Shown: in pieces, positions 1 through 5,057 of the stretch
Position numbering within the stretch: the first letter of the stretch is position 1
Layout: every line of letters begins with the position of its first letter
Notes under the pieces: generated by a model
The model's input: only the letters and a program-made list of their open reading frames with translations
The model's database searches: none
Told to the model about the DNA's origin: nothing
Position numbers and translations under genes: made by a program
Assembly: GCA_021784615.1 (NCBI GenBank)
Contig: JAJYHU010000375.1
Location: 1-5,057, forward strand
Direction: 5' to 3'
DNA length: 5,057 bases
DNA from: Acidobacteriota bacterium
GTDB lineage: Bacteria; Acidobacteriota; Terriglobia; UBA7540

Positions 1-186
1 CGAGATTTGCTGGGCGAGGGATTTCGACAGCGTGGTTTGCAGCACTTTTTCCTGGGTTTCAAGCCGCTCCTTGTTCATCGCCACCATTTGGGTGCCGAAA
101 AACCAGAGCGGCAGTACGCTGAGGGTCATCAGAATCAGCAGCAGAATGTATTGGATTTTCAGCCGACGGGGATGGGTTGGGCTCAT
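1..186 (-). CDS. N-terminal fragment of a membrane-anchored protein, possibly a sensor (partial)
   Basis: Reading leftward from an ATG at 186-184, the frame stays open for 62 codons to the window edge, so only the N-terminus is present. The start is supported by GGAG (complement of 196-199) nine bases upstream. The protein begins with a short basic stretch (MSPTHPRRLK), then a hydrophobic segment at about residues 11-31 (IQYILLLILM...LPLWFF) that looks like an uncleaved signal anchor. A polar, helix-prone stretch (NKERLETQEKVLQTTLSKSL) follows and should lie outside the membrane. This layout is common at the start of sensor kinases, diguanylate cyclases, phosphatases and chemoreceptors with a periplasmic sensing domain, but no diagnostic domain is inside the window. 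The function is therefore inference; the presence of a real gene is fairly safe. Confidence 0.65.
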   Translation of the reverse strand, partial: MSPTHPRRLKIQYILLLILMTLSVLPLWFFGTQMVAMNKERLETQEKVLQTTLSKSLAQQIS

Positions 187-247
187 CGCGCTTATCTCCG
201 CACACCATTAGTAAACGTCGGGTTGAAAACGCCAAAACTTGAGAACG

Positions 248-351
248 GGGATCGCAGATTACACAGATTATGCAGATTCGAAGGCGTTGTTACACGGCAT
301 CCGTCAGGGGCGCTTTGGGATCCGCAGGGTACACAGATGACCGAGATTCGA
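248..351. repeat. Two degenerate copies of a CAGATT-rich intergenic repeat
   Basis: One copy (248-281) begins GGGATCGCAGATTACACAG and the other (317-351) begins GGGATCCGCAGGGTACACAG. Both end in GAGATTCGA or CAGATTCGA. Aligned over 254-281 and 324-351 they match at 22 of 28 positions, with one extra C after GGGATC in the second copy. The first copy also repeats internally (CAGATT, ACAGATT, GCAGATT at 255-277). The spacing of about 70 bases and the non-coding position fit a decayed dispersed repeat. I see no terminal inverted repeats or transposase, so no mobile origin is claimed. Confidence 0.5.
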
Positions 352-410
352 TGACAGCGTGTCGTGCTATTGTCTTTCTCAGCGCCGAAGGGGGGATCAC
401 TACCGGTTTT

Positions 411-443
411 GTAACAAGTTTGTAACCACACGGTAACCACAAT
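411..443 (+). promoter_or_regulatory. Three tandem 11-bp GTAAC repeats, likely regulator binding site
   Basis: Three units start exactly 11 bases apart: GTAACAAGTTT (411), GTAACCACACG (422) and GTAACCACAAT (433). The first five bases are identical in all three, and the last two units share nine bases, GTAACCACA. The array ends five bases before the -35 box of the promoter at 449. An 11-bp direct-repeat period puts each site on the same DNA face and is the classical layout for OmpR/PhoB-family response regulators (pho boxes). Which regulator binds, and whether it activates or represses, is not visible; the regulatory role is inferred from position and phasing. Confidence 0.55.
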
Positions 444-448
444 TTCAC

Positions 449-477
449 TTGACAAACTACGAAATACGCAATAAAAT
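449..477 (+). promoter_or_regulatory. Sigma70-type promoter for the secreted cysteine-rich protein gene
   Basis: The sequence has TTGACA at 449-454, a 17-base spacer, then TAAAAT at 472-477. The -35 box matches the consensus fully and the -10 box at five of six positions, with optimal spacing. Transcription would start near 484 and leave a leader of about 115 bases before the ATG at 601. This is the strongest promoter match I noticed in the window. Confidence 0.75.
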
Positions 478-600
478 CGAGCGCGTTGCACAGTTGATTT
501 TTGGGTTTTTCCCGCGCGCTTTCGAGATTACGAGGGAGGCAAAAGTTACGCGGTCTAATTTGTCATAGCAAGCTCAATTCAAAATGGAGGAGGGAATGAG

Positions 601-1425
601 ATGAGGAGAGTCGGCTTTAATCTCTTGCTGGCGGTGTGTACCATCTGGCTGATGTCTGGGGTGGCTTGGGCACAAGCCAGCGGGAGTTTCAGTTACAACG
701 ACCAAGGCGCCACGGAACATTGCGTCCTGGGCACCAACGGCTCAATCACGGGCGGGTATATCTGCCAGAACAATTGCACCACGACGGGGACCTCATGCAC
801 TTCCGATGCGGATTGCGGGCCTTCCGGATCGCTCTGCGACCCCAACACTAACGAGTGCGTAACTTGCACTAGCAACTCTCAGTCGGGAACCTGCGGAGGC
901 AGCTTCGCCGCGGGGATCAAGGGGAACGGCGGCAACGGCAACATATTTGTGATCGAGCCTTCAGCCGTCATCGGCTTGCTCACGGATGTCAGTATAAACA
1001 AGATTACGCAAAGCAGTTCGGCGCTTGCTGGCGTGGACTTTACAGTCACCGCCACAGACGCCGCCGGCAACGCCGTTAGTCCAACGCCCGATTTCGCCGT
1101 CACCTACGACTCGCGCTACATCCAGATAAGCTCCAATCTGTTTAACGCGCTCACCAACTCATGCGTGGGAACCGCGACCGCAGGCGCTGGCTGCTACTTT
1201 AGCTTTAGCGAGAGCACTGTCTCGGCCCACAGCTTCCAGTGGCTGCTTCCCGAGGACGGCACCAGCGGCACCTATACGGTAACGGCCTCCTGGTCGCCCT
1301 CGCTCGGTAATTCTGGAATAAGCCAGGCTCTCACCTGTGTTGGGCCTGTGAACTTCACAATCCAACAGAACAAGGTCTACCACTTCAATAAAGTCAACGC
1401 GGGCATGACCACGGTCACGAAATAG
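601..1425 (+). CDS. Secreted cysteine-rich protein of unknown function with Ig-like C-terminal region
   Basis: This 274-residue protein is not from a family I recognise. The ATG is preceded by GGAGGAGG at 586-593. A signal peptide is clear: a basic start (MRR), a hydrophobic core at about residues 7-21, and an AWA-QA-type cleavage site at 24-26. The mature protein has 12 cysteines, nine of them in residues 41-98 (41, 55, 59, 66, 72, 79, 86, 89, 98). Within this lies CTSDADCGPSGSLC, which resembles the short C-x-SDxDC repeats of secreted myxobacterial and other environmental proteins. A glycine/asparagine linker (about 105-114) leads to a beta-rich region (about 125-255) with phrases such as VDFTVTATDAAGNAV and SGTYTVTASW that suggest an immunoglobulin-like fold. 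Three further cysteines (188, 198, 246) fall there. No transmembrane helix or sorting signal follows. The many cysteines imply disulfides formed after export, for which the DsbA-like protein encoded downstream is a candidate catalyst (inference). It has its own promoter and terminator, so it is probably monocistronic. Confidence 0.85.
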   Translation: MRRVGFNLLLAVCTIWLMSGVAWAQASGSFSYNDQGATEHCVLGTNGSITGGYICQNNCTTTGTSCTSDADCGPSGSLCDPNTNECVTCTSNSQSGTCGGSFAAGIKGNGGNGNIFVIEPSAVIGLLTDVSINKITQSSSALAGVDFTVTATDAAGNAVSPTPDFAVTYDSRYIQISSNLFNALTNSCVGTATAGAGCYFSFSESTVSAHSFQWLLPEDGTSGTYTVTASWSPSLGNSGISQALTCVGPVNFTIQQNKVYHFNKVNAGMTTVTK

Positions 1426-1440
1426 CAGTAACTGCTCAGC

Positions 1441-1476
1441 CCCTCAGCCTCAGGCCCTGCGGGCCTGCGGCTGGGG
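1441..1476 (+). terminator. Probable terminator hairpin after the cysteine-rich protein gene
   Basis: A compound GC-rich hairpin starts 15 bases after the stop codon. The inner stem is CAGGCCC (1451-1457) paired with GGGCCTG (1461-1467) around a TGC loop. The outer stem pairs CAGCC (1445-1449) with GGCTG (1469-1473) and CCC with GGG beyond a single bulged T. The downstream T-run is weak (TCGGCTTT), so efficiency is uncertain, but the position and stability fit a transcription end. Confidence 0.6.
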
Positions 1477-1534
1477 TCGGCTTTACATGCTGCGCGATAC
1501 CGTGGGAGAATAATCTTTAATCAGCAAGAATTGG

Positions 1535-1561
1535 CGCAGACTGCCGCTATCGCAGTCTGCG
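1535..1561. repeat. Perfect 10-bp inverted repeat with 7-base loop
   Basis: CGCAGACTGC (1535-1544) and GCAGTCTGCG (1552-1561) are exact reverse complements around CGCTATC. The element lies about 100 bases before the Sel1-protein start at 1660 and about 110 bases after the preceding stop codon. With only a short TTT after it, it could be a second terminator, a leader hairpin of the next gene, a palindromic protein-binding site, or a REP-like dispersed element. The sequence does not decide between these. Confidence 0.55.
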
Positions 1562-1659
1562 GCCTTTGCAGTCGAATTTGCGGCCAAAGGGTAAAATCCC
1601 CGAAAGGGAAGACTCTGGGCTGAAAATTCGTAACGGCCAATAAGGGGGAGAATTCAGGC

Positions 1660-2268
1660 ATGTGTCGTTGGGCGCGTCGCTCTTGGCTTTTTGGTTTTGC
1701 ACTTCTATTTTGTATGCCGGTCCACGCGGCTTCAGACCTCGCCACTGCCCGGCGCGCTTACAAGGACAAAGACTACGCCACGGCATTTAAGGTCCTGACC
1801 CCGCTCGTAAAGCAGGGGAACGCGGATGCGGAGGTGTTGCTGGGCCGCATGTACTTGATGGGCCATGGCGTTCTGAAGGACCAAGACGAGGCGTACAAGC
1901 TGTTTAAGATGGCCGCCGACCAAGGCAGCGCCGACGGCGAGTTCTTCCTCGGTTCCAAGGCCGTACTGAGCCACGTGGGCCTCGCCGAAGGACTAAGGTG
2001 GCTGCGGCTTTCCGCCGGTCAGGGGAACCAGGACGCGCAGTTGCTCTTGGGCCAAAACTACATGAGAGGGCTAGCTGGCTACCTGCCTCGCGATCCCGTG
2101 AAGGCCGAAATGTGGCTCACCTTGGCCGCCAAGGACAACCTCCCCTTTTACAAGATGCAGTTGGTTGACGCTGAACGGCAGATGAGCCCTGCCGACATCG
2201 CCAGGGGCAAGGCGCTGGCCGCAGCGTGGAAACCGCAGCACGGACTCAAGCCCACCGACAAGCCATAG
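1660..2268 (+). CDS. Exported Sel1-repeat (TPR-like) protein, first paralog
   Basis: This 202-residue protein starts at an ATG with GGGGGAG at 1644-1650, nine bases upstream. Residues 1-23 form a signal peptide (MCRWARR, hydrophobic core, cleavage after VHA). The mature part opens with a helical hairpin (ARRAYKDKDYATAFKVLTPL) and continues with about three Sel1-like repeats at 55-89, 91-122 and 125-158. Their hallmarks are visible: DAEVLLGRMYLMGHGV, AYKLFKMAADQG, LRWLRLSAGQGN, DAQLLLGQNYMRG and AEMWLTLAA. The second repeat is short and degenerate. The tail, QMSPADIARGKALAAAW, is the capping helix often seen in bacterial Sel1 proteins. Such alpha-solenoid proteins act as protein-binding scaffolds; the partner is unknown. 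The mature chain has no cysteine, so it is not itself a disulfide client. It is clearly related to the protein encoded at 3561 and lies upstream of the SurA/DsbA-like gene, with a 105-base gap. Confidence 0.9.
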   Translation: MCRWARRSWLFGFALLFCMPVHAASDLATARRAYKDKDYATAFKVLTPLVKQGNADAEVLLGRMYLMGHGVLKDQDEAYKLFKMAADQGSADGEFFLGSKAVLSHVGLAEGLRWLRLSAGQGNQDAQLLLGQNYMRGLAGYLPRDPVKAEMWLTLAAKDNLPFYKMQLVDAERQMSPADIARGKALAAAWKPQHGLKPTDKP

Positions 2269-2373
2269 AGGCGTCCCGCCGGCGGCCCTGTCGGCCCAGT
2301 CACCGGAACCGGCTTCCTTGAAAAGCTGCGGAACCATCTGGCGAGCATGATCAAAGGGAGATACACTAATACG

Positions 2374-3471
2374 ATGCAAGCACGATACACAAAAACCGTC
2401 TACTACCTTATCCTCCTGCTTGCATGTTCGGCTTGGGGATTTGCCCGAAGCGGCCCCCGCAAACCGGGGCCAACTTGTGCCTGGCCCGGCGCAGTCAGCA
2501 AGGCCGACAGCGAACAGCCGATCGCCAACGTCGATGGCCATCCCATCTACAAGAGCGATCTTACGGGTCCGGCCGCCGCGCAGTTGCTTCAGGCCCGCCA
2601 GCAAGAGTACAAGGTTGAAAGTCAGGCCTTGGACGCCCTCATCCGCCAAAAGGTGGTCGAGGTCGAAGCGAAGAAGCAGGGGATGAGCGTCGAGCAGCTC
2701 TATCAGAAGGAAGTTGATTCCAAGATTCCTGAACCCTCGGACGACGAAGCCAAGGGCTATTATCTTGCGGTCAAGAGCCAGACGACCTTGCCCTTCAGCG
2801 CCGTTGAGCCGCAGGTCAAGCAGATGCTCAAGAACGCTGAAACCCAACAGGCTCGCGCCAAGTATGCGGATTCCTTGCGCGCCCAGGCCAACGTCGCCGT
2901 CTTTCTGCAGCCGCCCACCGTGGATCTCGGCGCCAACGATCCGGAGCGTGTTGAAGGTAACCCCCAAGCTCCTGTTACGATCGTGGAATTTGCCGATTTC
3001 CAGTGCCCGTTCTGCGGTCGGGTCGAGCCGACCCTCGCGGATCTCTTAAAGAAATACAACGGCAAAGTCAAGCTGGCCTTCCGCGACTTCCCGCTTGCAA
3101 CGATTCACCCCTTTGCGGAGGGCGCCGCCGAGGCCGGCCGCTGCGCCGAAGCCCAAGGAAAGTTCTGGCCGATGCACGACGCCATGTACGCCAACCAGTC
3201 GAAGCTCAGCGAGGACGATTTGATCAAAACGGCCGCGAGCCTGGGAATAGATAGCTCCTCCTTTGCCGCCTGCTTGAAATCGGGCAAATATAAGGCTGCG
3301 ATCCAGGCGGATGCGATGGCTGGGTCGCGGGCGGGGGTGACGGGCACGCCAGCTTTCTTTATCAACGGACGGTTCTTGAGCGGCGCGGTGCCCGAAGAGC
3401 AGTTTCAGCAAATCATAGATTCGGAGCTTGCGGTCTCTAAGGGCCGGAATGGCACGGTGGCGTCTCGCTGA
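2374..3471 (+). CDS. Exported DsbA-like thiol oxidoreductase with SurA-like N-terminal domain
   Basis: The product is 365 residues from the ATG at 2374. I prefer this start because AAAGGGAG lies upstream (2353-2360, though 13 bases away) and it gives a compact signal peptide, MQARYTKT followed by YYLILLLACSAWGFA. An in-frame ATG at 2347 would add nine residues but lacks a Shine-Dalgarno sequence. Numbering from 2374, residues 49-115 resemble a SurA/peptidyl-prolyl isomerase N-domain (IANVDGHPIYKSDL, then ALDALIRQKVVEVEAKKQGM). Residues 116-180 are helical linker with no parvulin catalytic domain. Residues 185-350 form a DsbA/Thioredoxin_4 domain: APVTIVEFADFQCPFC with the redox-active CPFC at 211-214, FRDFPL, GKFWPMHDAMY, and TGTPAFFING with the cis-proline near 326. 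Cysteines 257 and 300 sit at the positions of the extra pair common in this subgroup. It probably oxidises or isomerises disulfides in exported proteins, with the SurA-like part binding unfolded substrate. The role is family knowledge; the substrate is unknown. LLAC could be a weak lipobox. Confidence 0.92.
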   Translation: MQARYTKTVYYLILLLACSAWGFARSGPRKPGPTCAWPGAVSKADSEQPIANVDGHPIYKSDLTGPAAAQLLQARQQEYKVESQALDALIRQKVVEVEAKKQGMSVEQLYQKEVDSKIPEPSDDEAKGYYLAVKSQTTLPFSAVEPQVKQMLKNAETQQARAKYADSLRAQANVAVFLQPPTVDLGANDPERVEGNPQAPVTIVEFADFQCPFCGRVEPTLADLLKKYNGKVKLAFRDFPLATIHPFAEGAAEAGRCAEAQGKFWPMHDAMYANQSKLSEDDLIKTAASLGIDSSSFAACLKSGKYKAAIQADAMAGSRAGVTGTPAFFINGRFLSGAVPEEQFQQIIDSELAVSKGRNGTVASR

Positions 3472-3487
3472 GCGGGCCTTGTAGCGT

Positions 3488-3503
3488 GGGCTCCGGTGGG
3501 CCC
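3488..3503 (+). other. Small stem-loop between the DsbA-like and second Sel1 genes
   Basis: GGGCTC (3488-3493) pairs with GGGCCC (3498-3503), including one G-T wobble, around a CGGT loop. It begins 16 bases after the DsbA-like stop codon. There is no T-run, so it is a poor terminator; it may be a partial attenuator, a transcript-stabilising hairpin, or chance in GC-rich DNA. Confidence 0.25.
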
Positions 3504-3560
3504 GGCGAAAGCTCTGTGCCGCCCTATCCTGAAACGCCGCCCGCCTCGATCCTCAATTCA

Positions 3561-4178
3561 ATGCGAATCGGTCGAAACCTATTTTTCGCTTTAGCTATCT
3601 CGCTCGTCACGATTGTCCCTGCGCGGGCAGATTGGCAAGCGGCCCAGCGCGCCTATGACAAGGATGACTACCGAACCGCGGCTGCCGAGTTGAAGCCGCT
3701 CGCCGAAAAAGGCAACGCGGACGCCGAAGCCCTTCTTGGTCTTATGTACGAATTTGGCCGGGGAGTGCCTCGGGACACGGCCAAGGCCCTCGCGTTGAGT
3801 AAGGCCGCCGCCGACCAAGGAAACGCCAGGGGGGAGCTTCAAGTCGGGACGATGTACATGAATGGTTGGGGCGTCCCAACGGATCGAGAGGTAGGATTGG
3901 GCTATTTAAAGCTCGCCGCCCACCAGGGCCTTCCGGAGGCTTGCTTTACACTTGGCATGGCTTACCTGAGCGGCATAGGCGGCGCTCCGGGCGATGTCGT
4001 TAAGGCTGATACGTGGCTGCGTGTGGCGGCGGCGCGCGGCGTGTCCTTTGCGGCCGGACAACTCCCCCAAGTGGAAGGCCGCATGACCCCCGACCAGATC
4101 GCCGAGGCAAAGTCCCTTGCCGAGGAGTGGGAGGCGGACCTTCCGCCCGTTCCTCGACCCGCAGAGAGGAAACAGTAA
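3561..4178 (+). CDS. Exported Sel1-repeat (TPR-like) protein, second paralog
   Basis: The protein has 205 residues from the ATG at 3561. An in-frame GTG at 3486 would extend it by 25 residues (GGPGESSVPPYPETPP) that do not resemble a leader, whereas the ATG gives a textbook signal peptide, MRIGRNLFFALAISLV, with cleavage after ARA (residue 23). No good Shine-Dalgarno sequence precedes this ATG, so translation may be weak or coupled to upstream reading. The mature protein has an opening helical hairpin (AQRAYDKDDYRTAAAELKPL) and three Sel1 repeats at about 53-87, 88-123 and 124-160 (ADAEALLGLMYEFGRGV, GELQVGTMYMNGWGV, ACFTLGMAYLSGIGG). It ends with the capping motif RMTPDQIAEAKSLAEEW and a short proline-rich tail. 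One cysteine (128) remains after export. It aligns along its whole length with the protein at 1660, for example GNADAE-x-LLG-x-MY and the MxPxxI tail motif, so the two are paralogs flanking the DsbA-like gene. A common transcript with that gene is plausible (89-base gap). Confidence 0.9.
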   Translation: MRIGRNLFFALAISLVTIVPARADWQAAQRAYDKDDYRTAAAELKPLAEKGNADAEALLGLMYEFGRGVPRDTAKALALSKAAADQGNARGELQVGTMYMNGWGVPTDREVGLGYLKLAAHQGLPEACFTLGMAYLSGIGGAPGDVVKADTWLRVAAARGVSFAAGQLPQVEGRMTPDQIAEAKSLAEEWEADLPPVPRPAERKQ

Positions 4179-4188
4179 TTGCTGGGAT

Positions 4189-4740
4189 TCAATCTCGGGG
4201 AAACCGCGCCATTTTCCGGTAGGTCGCGCCCTGCGCGGCGAGCTTGCTCTCCCAGAGGAAGAATTCCGAGACTTCAAAGTCACCCAGAATGACATCGTCT
4301 TGCCCGGCAAGAAGTTCCTGAAGCTTCGGTTGCGGGCGGGGAACTTTGAATCGCGCAAGCGTCAGGTGAGGACTGAAGGCGCGATTTTCCGGACGAAAGC
4401 CCAGAGGGGTCAGTGCGCTCTCAACGCGTGCCGCAAGCTGGGCAAGTTCAGGAGGCGCATCAAGGCCCGCCCAGAAAACCTGCGGTCGCCGGGCATCCGG
4501 GAAAAAACCAAAACCTTTTGCGTGAACAGTGAAGGGTTCAAAACGTCCGATTTCGTCGAGCGACTTTCTTCCCTGCTCCACTTGCTCGTCCGGGATTTCA
4601 CCCAGGAACTTCAAGGTCAAGTGGATCCCTTCGGGGCGCGTCCAGCGCGCATCCGCGGCCACGGCGCGAAATCGGGATTGTTCTTGGGCAAGCCTTTGGC
4701 GAAGTTCTTCCGGCAACTCGATGGCGATAAAAGCTCGCAT
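4189..4740 (-). CDS. thpR: RNA 2',3'-cyclic phosphodiesterase (ThpR/LigT, 2H family)
   Basis: The protein has 183 residues, the usual length for this family. It starts MRAFIAIELPEELRQRL, the typical opening of ThpR. It carries both catalytic H-x-T-x motifs of the 2H phosphoesterase superfamily: HLTLKFLGE at residues 40-48 and SPHLTLARFK at 124-132. VFWAGLDAP and LWESKL near the C-terminus also match the family. The enzyme opens 2',3'-cyclic phosphate ends of RNA to 2'-phosphates in the cytoplasm; the family was first described as a tRNA-half ligase (LigT), an activity seen in vitro. The gene begins 14 bases after the stop of the CinA/PncC-like gene on the same strand. It has no clear Shine-Dalgarno sequence of its own, so co-transcription and translational coupling are likely. 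Its 3' end faces that of the Sel1 gene with 10 bases between stop codons. Confidence 0.95.
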   Translation of the reverse strand: MRAFIAIELPEELRQRLAQEQSRFRAVAADARWTRPEGIHLTLKFLGEIPDEQVEQGRKSLDEIGRFEPFTVHAKGFGFFPDARRPQVFWAGLDAPPELAQLAARVESALTPLGFRPENRAFSPHLTLARFKVPRPQPKLQELLAGQDDVILGDFEVSEFFLWESKLAAQGATYRKMARFPRD

Positions 4741-4754
4741 AAAGTCAGGAGATC

Positions 4755-5057
4755 TCAGTGGCGCAAGCGACGCCGAAGCATTTCGAGAGCGAACTGAGAG
4801 GAAAGCAGGCGAACCCGTTCGCGGTCGCCAGGGAAGCGGAACTCTCGGACTTCCGTGCCGCGTTCGTCGGCGAGCCCGATAAATACCAGGCCCACCGGTT
4901 TTTCGGGCGTGCCTCCCGAGGGCCCGGCAATGCCCGTGATGCCGATGCCGACCGATGCGTTCGTGCGGAACCGGATTCCTTCCGCCAGCGCCTGCGCGAC
5001 GGGCCGGGAGACGGCGCCGTGCTCTTCGATCAGCGTCGGTGGCACTCCCGCGAACTT
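4755..5057 (-). CDS. cinA: CinA/PncC-family nicotinamide-nucleotide amidase, C-terminal part (partial)
   Basis: The frame is open from the right edge (KFAGVPPTLIEE...) to a TGA at 4757-4755, giving the last 100 residues. A GTG at 5045 is internal: the codons upstream still match the family (FAGV before PPTLIEEHGAVS), so the true start is beyond the window. Signature motifs of the CinA C-terminal domain are plain: EEHGAVS (residues 11-17), GITGIAGPSGGTPEKPVG (39-56) and VFIGLA. This domain deamidates nicotinamide mononucleotide to nicotinate mononucleotide in pyridine nucleotide recycling. Full-length CinA also has an N-terminal COG1058 nucleotide-binding domain; whether this gene is a full CinA or a stand-alone PncC cannot be told here. 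The pairing with thpR immediately downstream is a recurrent bacterial arrangement, often followed by recA, which is not present here. Confidence 0.93.
   Translation of the reverse strand, partial: KFAGVPPTLIEEHGAVSRPVAQALAEGIRFRTNASVGIGITGIAGPSGGTPEKPVGLVFIGLADERGTEVREFRFPGDRERVRLLSSQFALEMLRRRLRH

Noticed and set aside
7..354. A 115-codon open frame on the plus strand at the left edge
   Set aside because: It overlaps the minus-strand membrane protein start, which has a Shine-Dalgarno sequence and a hydrophobic anchor, and runs through the degenerate repeats. No domain is visible.
192..491. A 99-codon open frame on the minus strand in the divergent intergenic region
   Set aside because: It crosses the promoter, the 11-bp repeats and the CAGATT repeats, has no convincing ribosome site and gives no recognisable protein.
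480..520. Possible leader hairpin: AGCGCG (480-485) with CGCGCT (515-520), and an inner GGG-TTTTT-CCC
   Set aside because: The predicted transcript start (about 484) falls inside the left arm, so the stem would be mostly lost from the RNA. No known riboswitch core was recognised in the leader.
1566..1597. TTGCAG and TAAAAT as a promoter for the first Sel1 gene
   Set aside because: The spacer is 20 bases and the -35 match is poor, so it is not supportable as a promoter.
2318..2367. TTGAAA or TACACT as promoter boxes for the DsbA-like gene
   Set aside because: TTGAAA has no -10 box at the right distance, and TACACT has only a weak -35 match (TGGCGA).
2071..2967. A 298-codon open frame on the minus strand across the first Sel1 gene and the DsbA-like gene
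   Set aside because: It lies antisense to two well-supported genes with recognisable domains, spans their intergenic gap, and its translation has no recognisable motif. It is a by-product of GC-rich codon use.
4117..4797. A 226-codon open frame on the plus strand opposite thpR
   Set aside because: The opposite strand encodes an intact ThpR with both catalytic motifs. The plus-strand translation is basic and featureless.

Overview
The window comes from a moderately GC-rich bacterial chromosome encoding envelope and secreted proteins typical of a diderm. The gene types (Sel1-like periplasmic proteins, a SurA-N/DsbA fusion, a CinA-ThpR pair) and the intergenic CAGATT-type degenerate repeats would suit an Acidobacteriota or similar soil lineage. 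That placement is inference; no marker gene is present.

Layout, left to right. (1) At 1-186, minus strand, lies the N-terminal end of a membrane-anchored protein, possibly a sensor. (2) At 187-600 is a 414-base divergent intergenic region. It holds two degenerate copies of a CAGATT-rich repeat, three tandem 11-bp GTAAC repeats, and a near-perfect sigma70-type promoter (TTGACA, 17 bp, TAAAAT) reading rightward. (3) At 601-1425 is an exported, cysteine-rich protein of unknown function, followed by a strong GC hairpin that probably terminates transcription. (4) A second perfect inverted repeat at 1535-1561 precedes a plus-strand cluster: a Sel1-repeat periplasmic protein (1660-2268), a DsbA-like thiol oxidoreductase fused to a SurA-like N-terminal domain (2374-3471), and a second Sel1-repeat protein paralogous to the first (3561-4178). 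(5) On the minus strand, converging on that cluster with only 10 bases between, are thpR (RNA 2',3'-cyclic phosphodiesterase, 4189-4740) and, upstream of it, the C-terminal part of a CinA/PncC-family protein that runs off the right edge.

Taken together, the four complete plus-strand genes all encode proteins with export signals. The central one is a likely disulfide or thiol-redox enzyme in a periplasmic setting. The cysteine-rich protein at 601 is the obvious candidate substrate nearby, since the two Sel1 proteins have almost no cysteines after signal removal. The minus-strand pair is a housekeeping unit (RNA end processing and pyridine nucleotide salvage/repair). No mobile element, CRISPR array, tRNA or rRNA was seen. 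The items most worth a second look are the triple 11-bp repeat beside the promoter, the unrecognised cysteine-rich secreted protein, and the Sel1 - SurA/DsbA - Sel1 arrangement.
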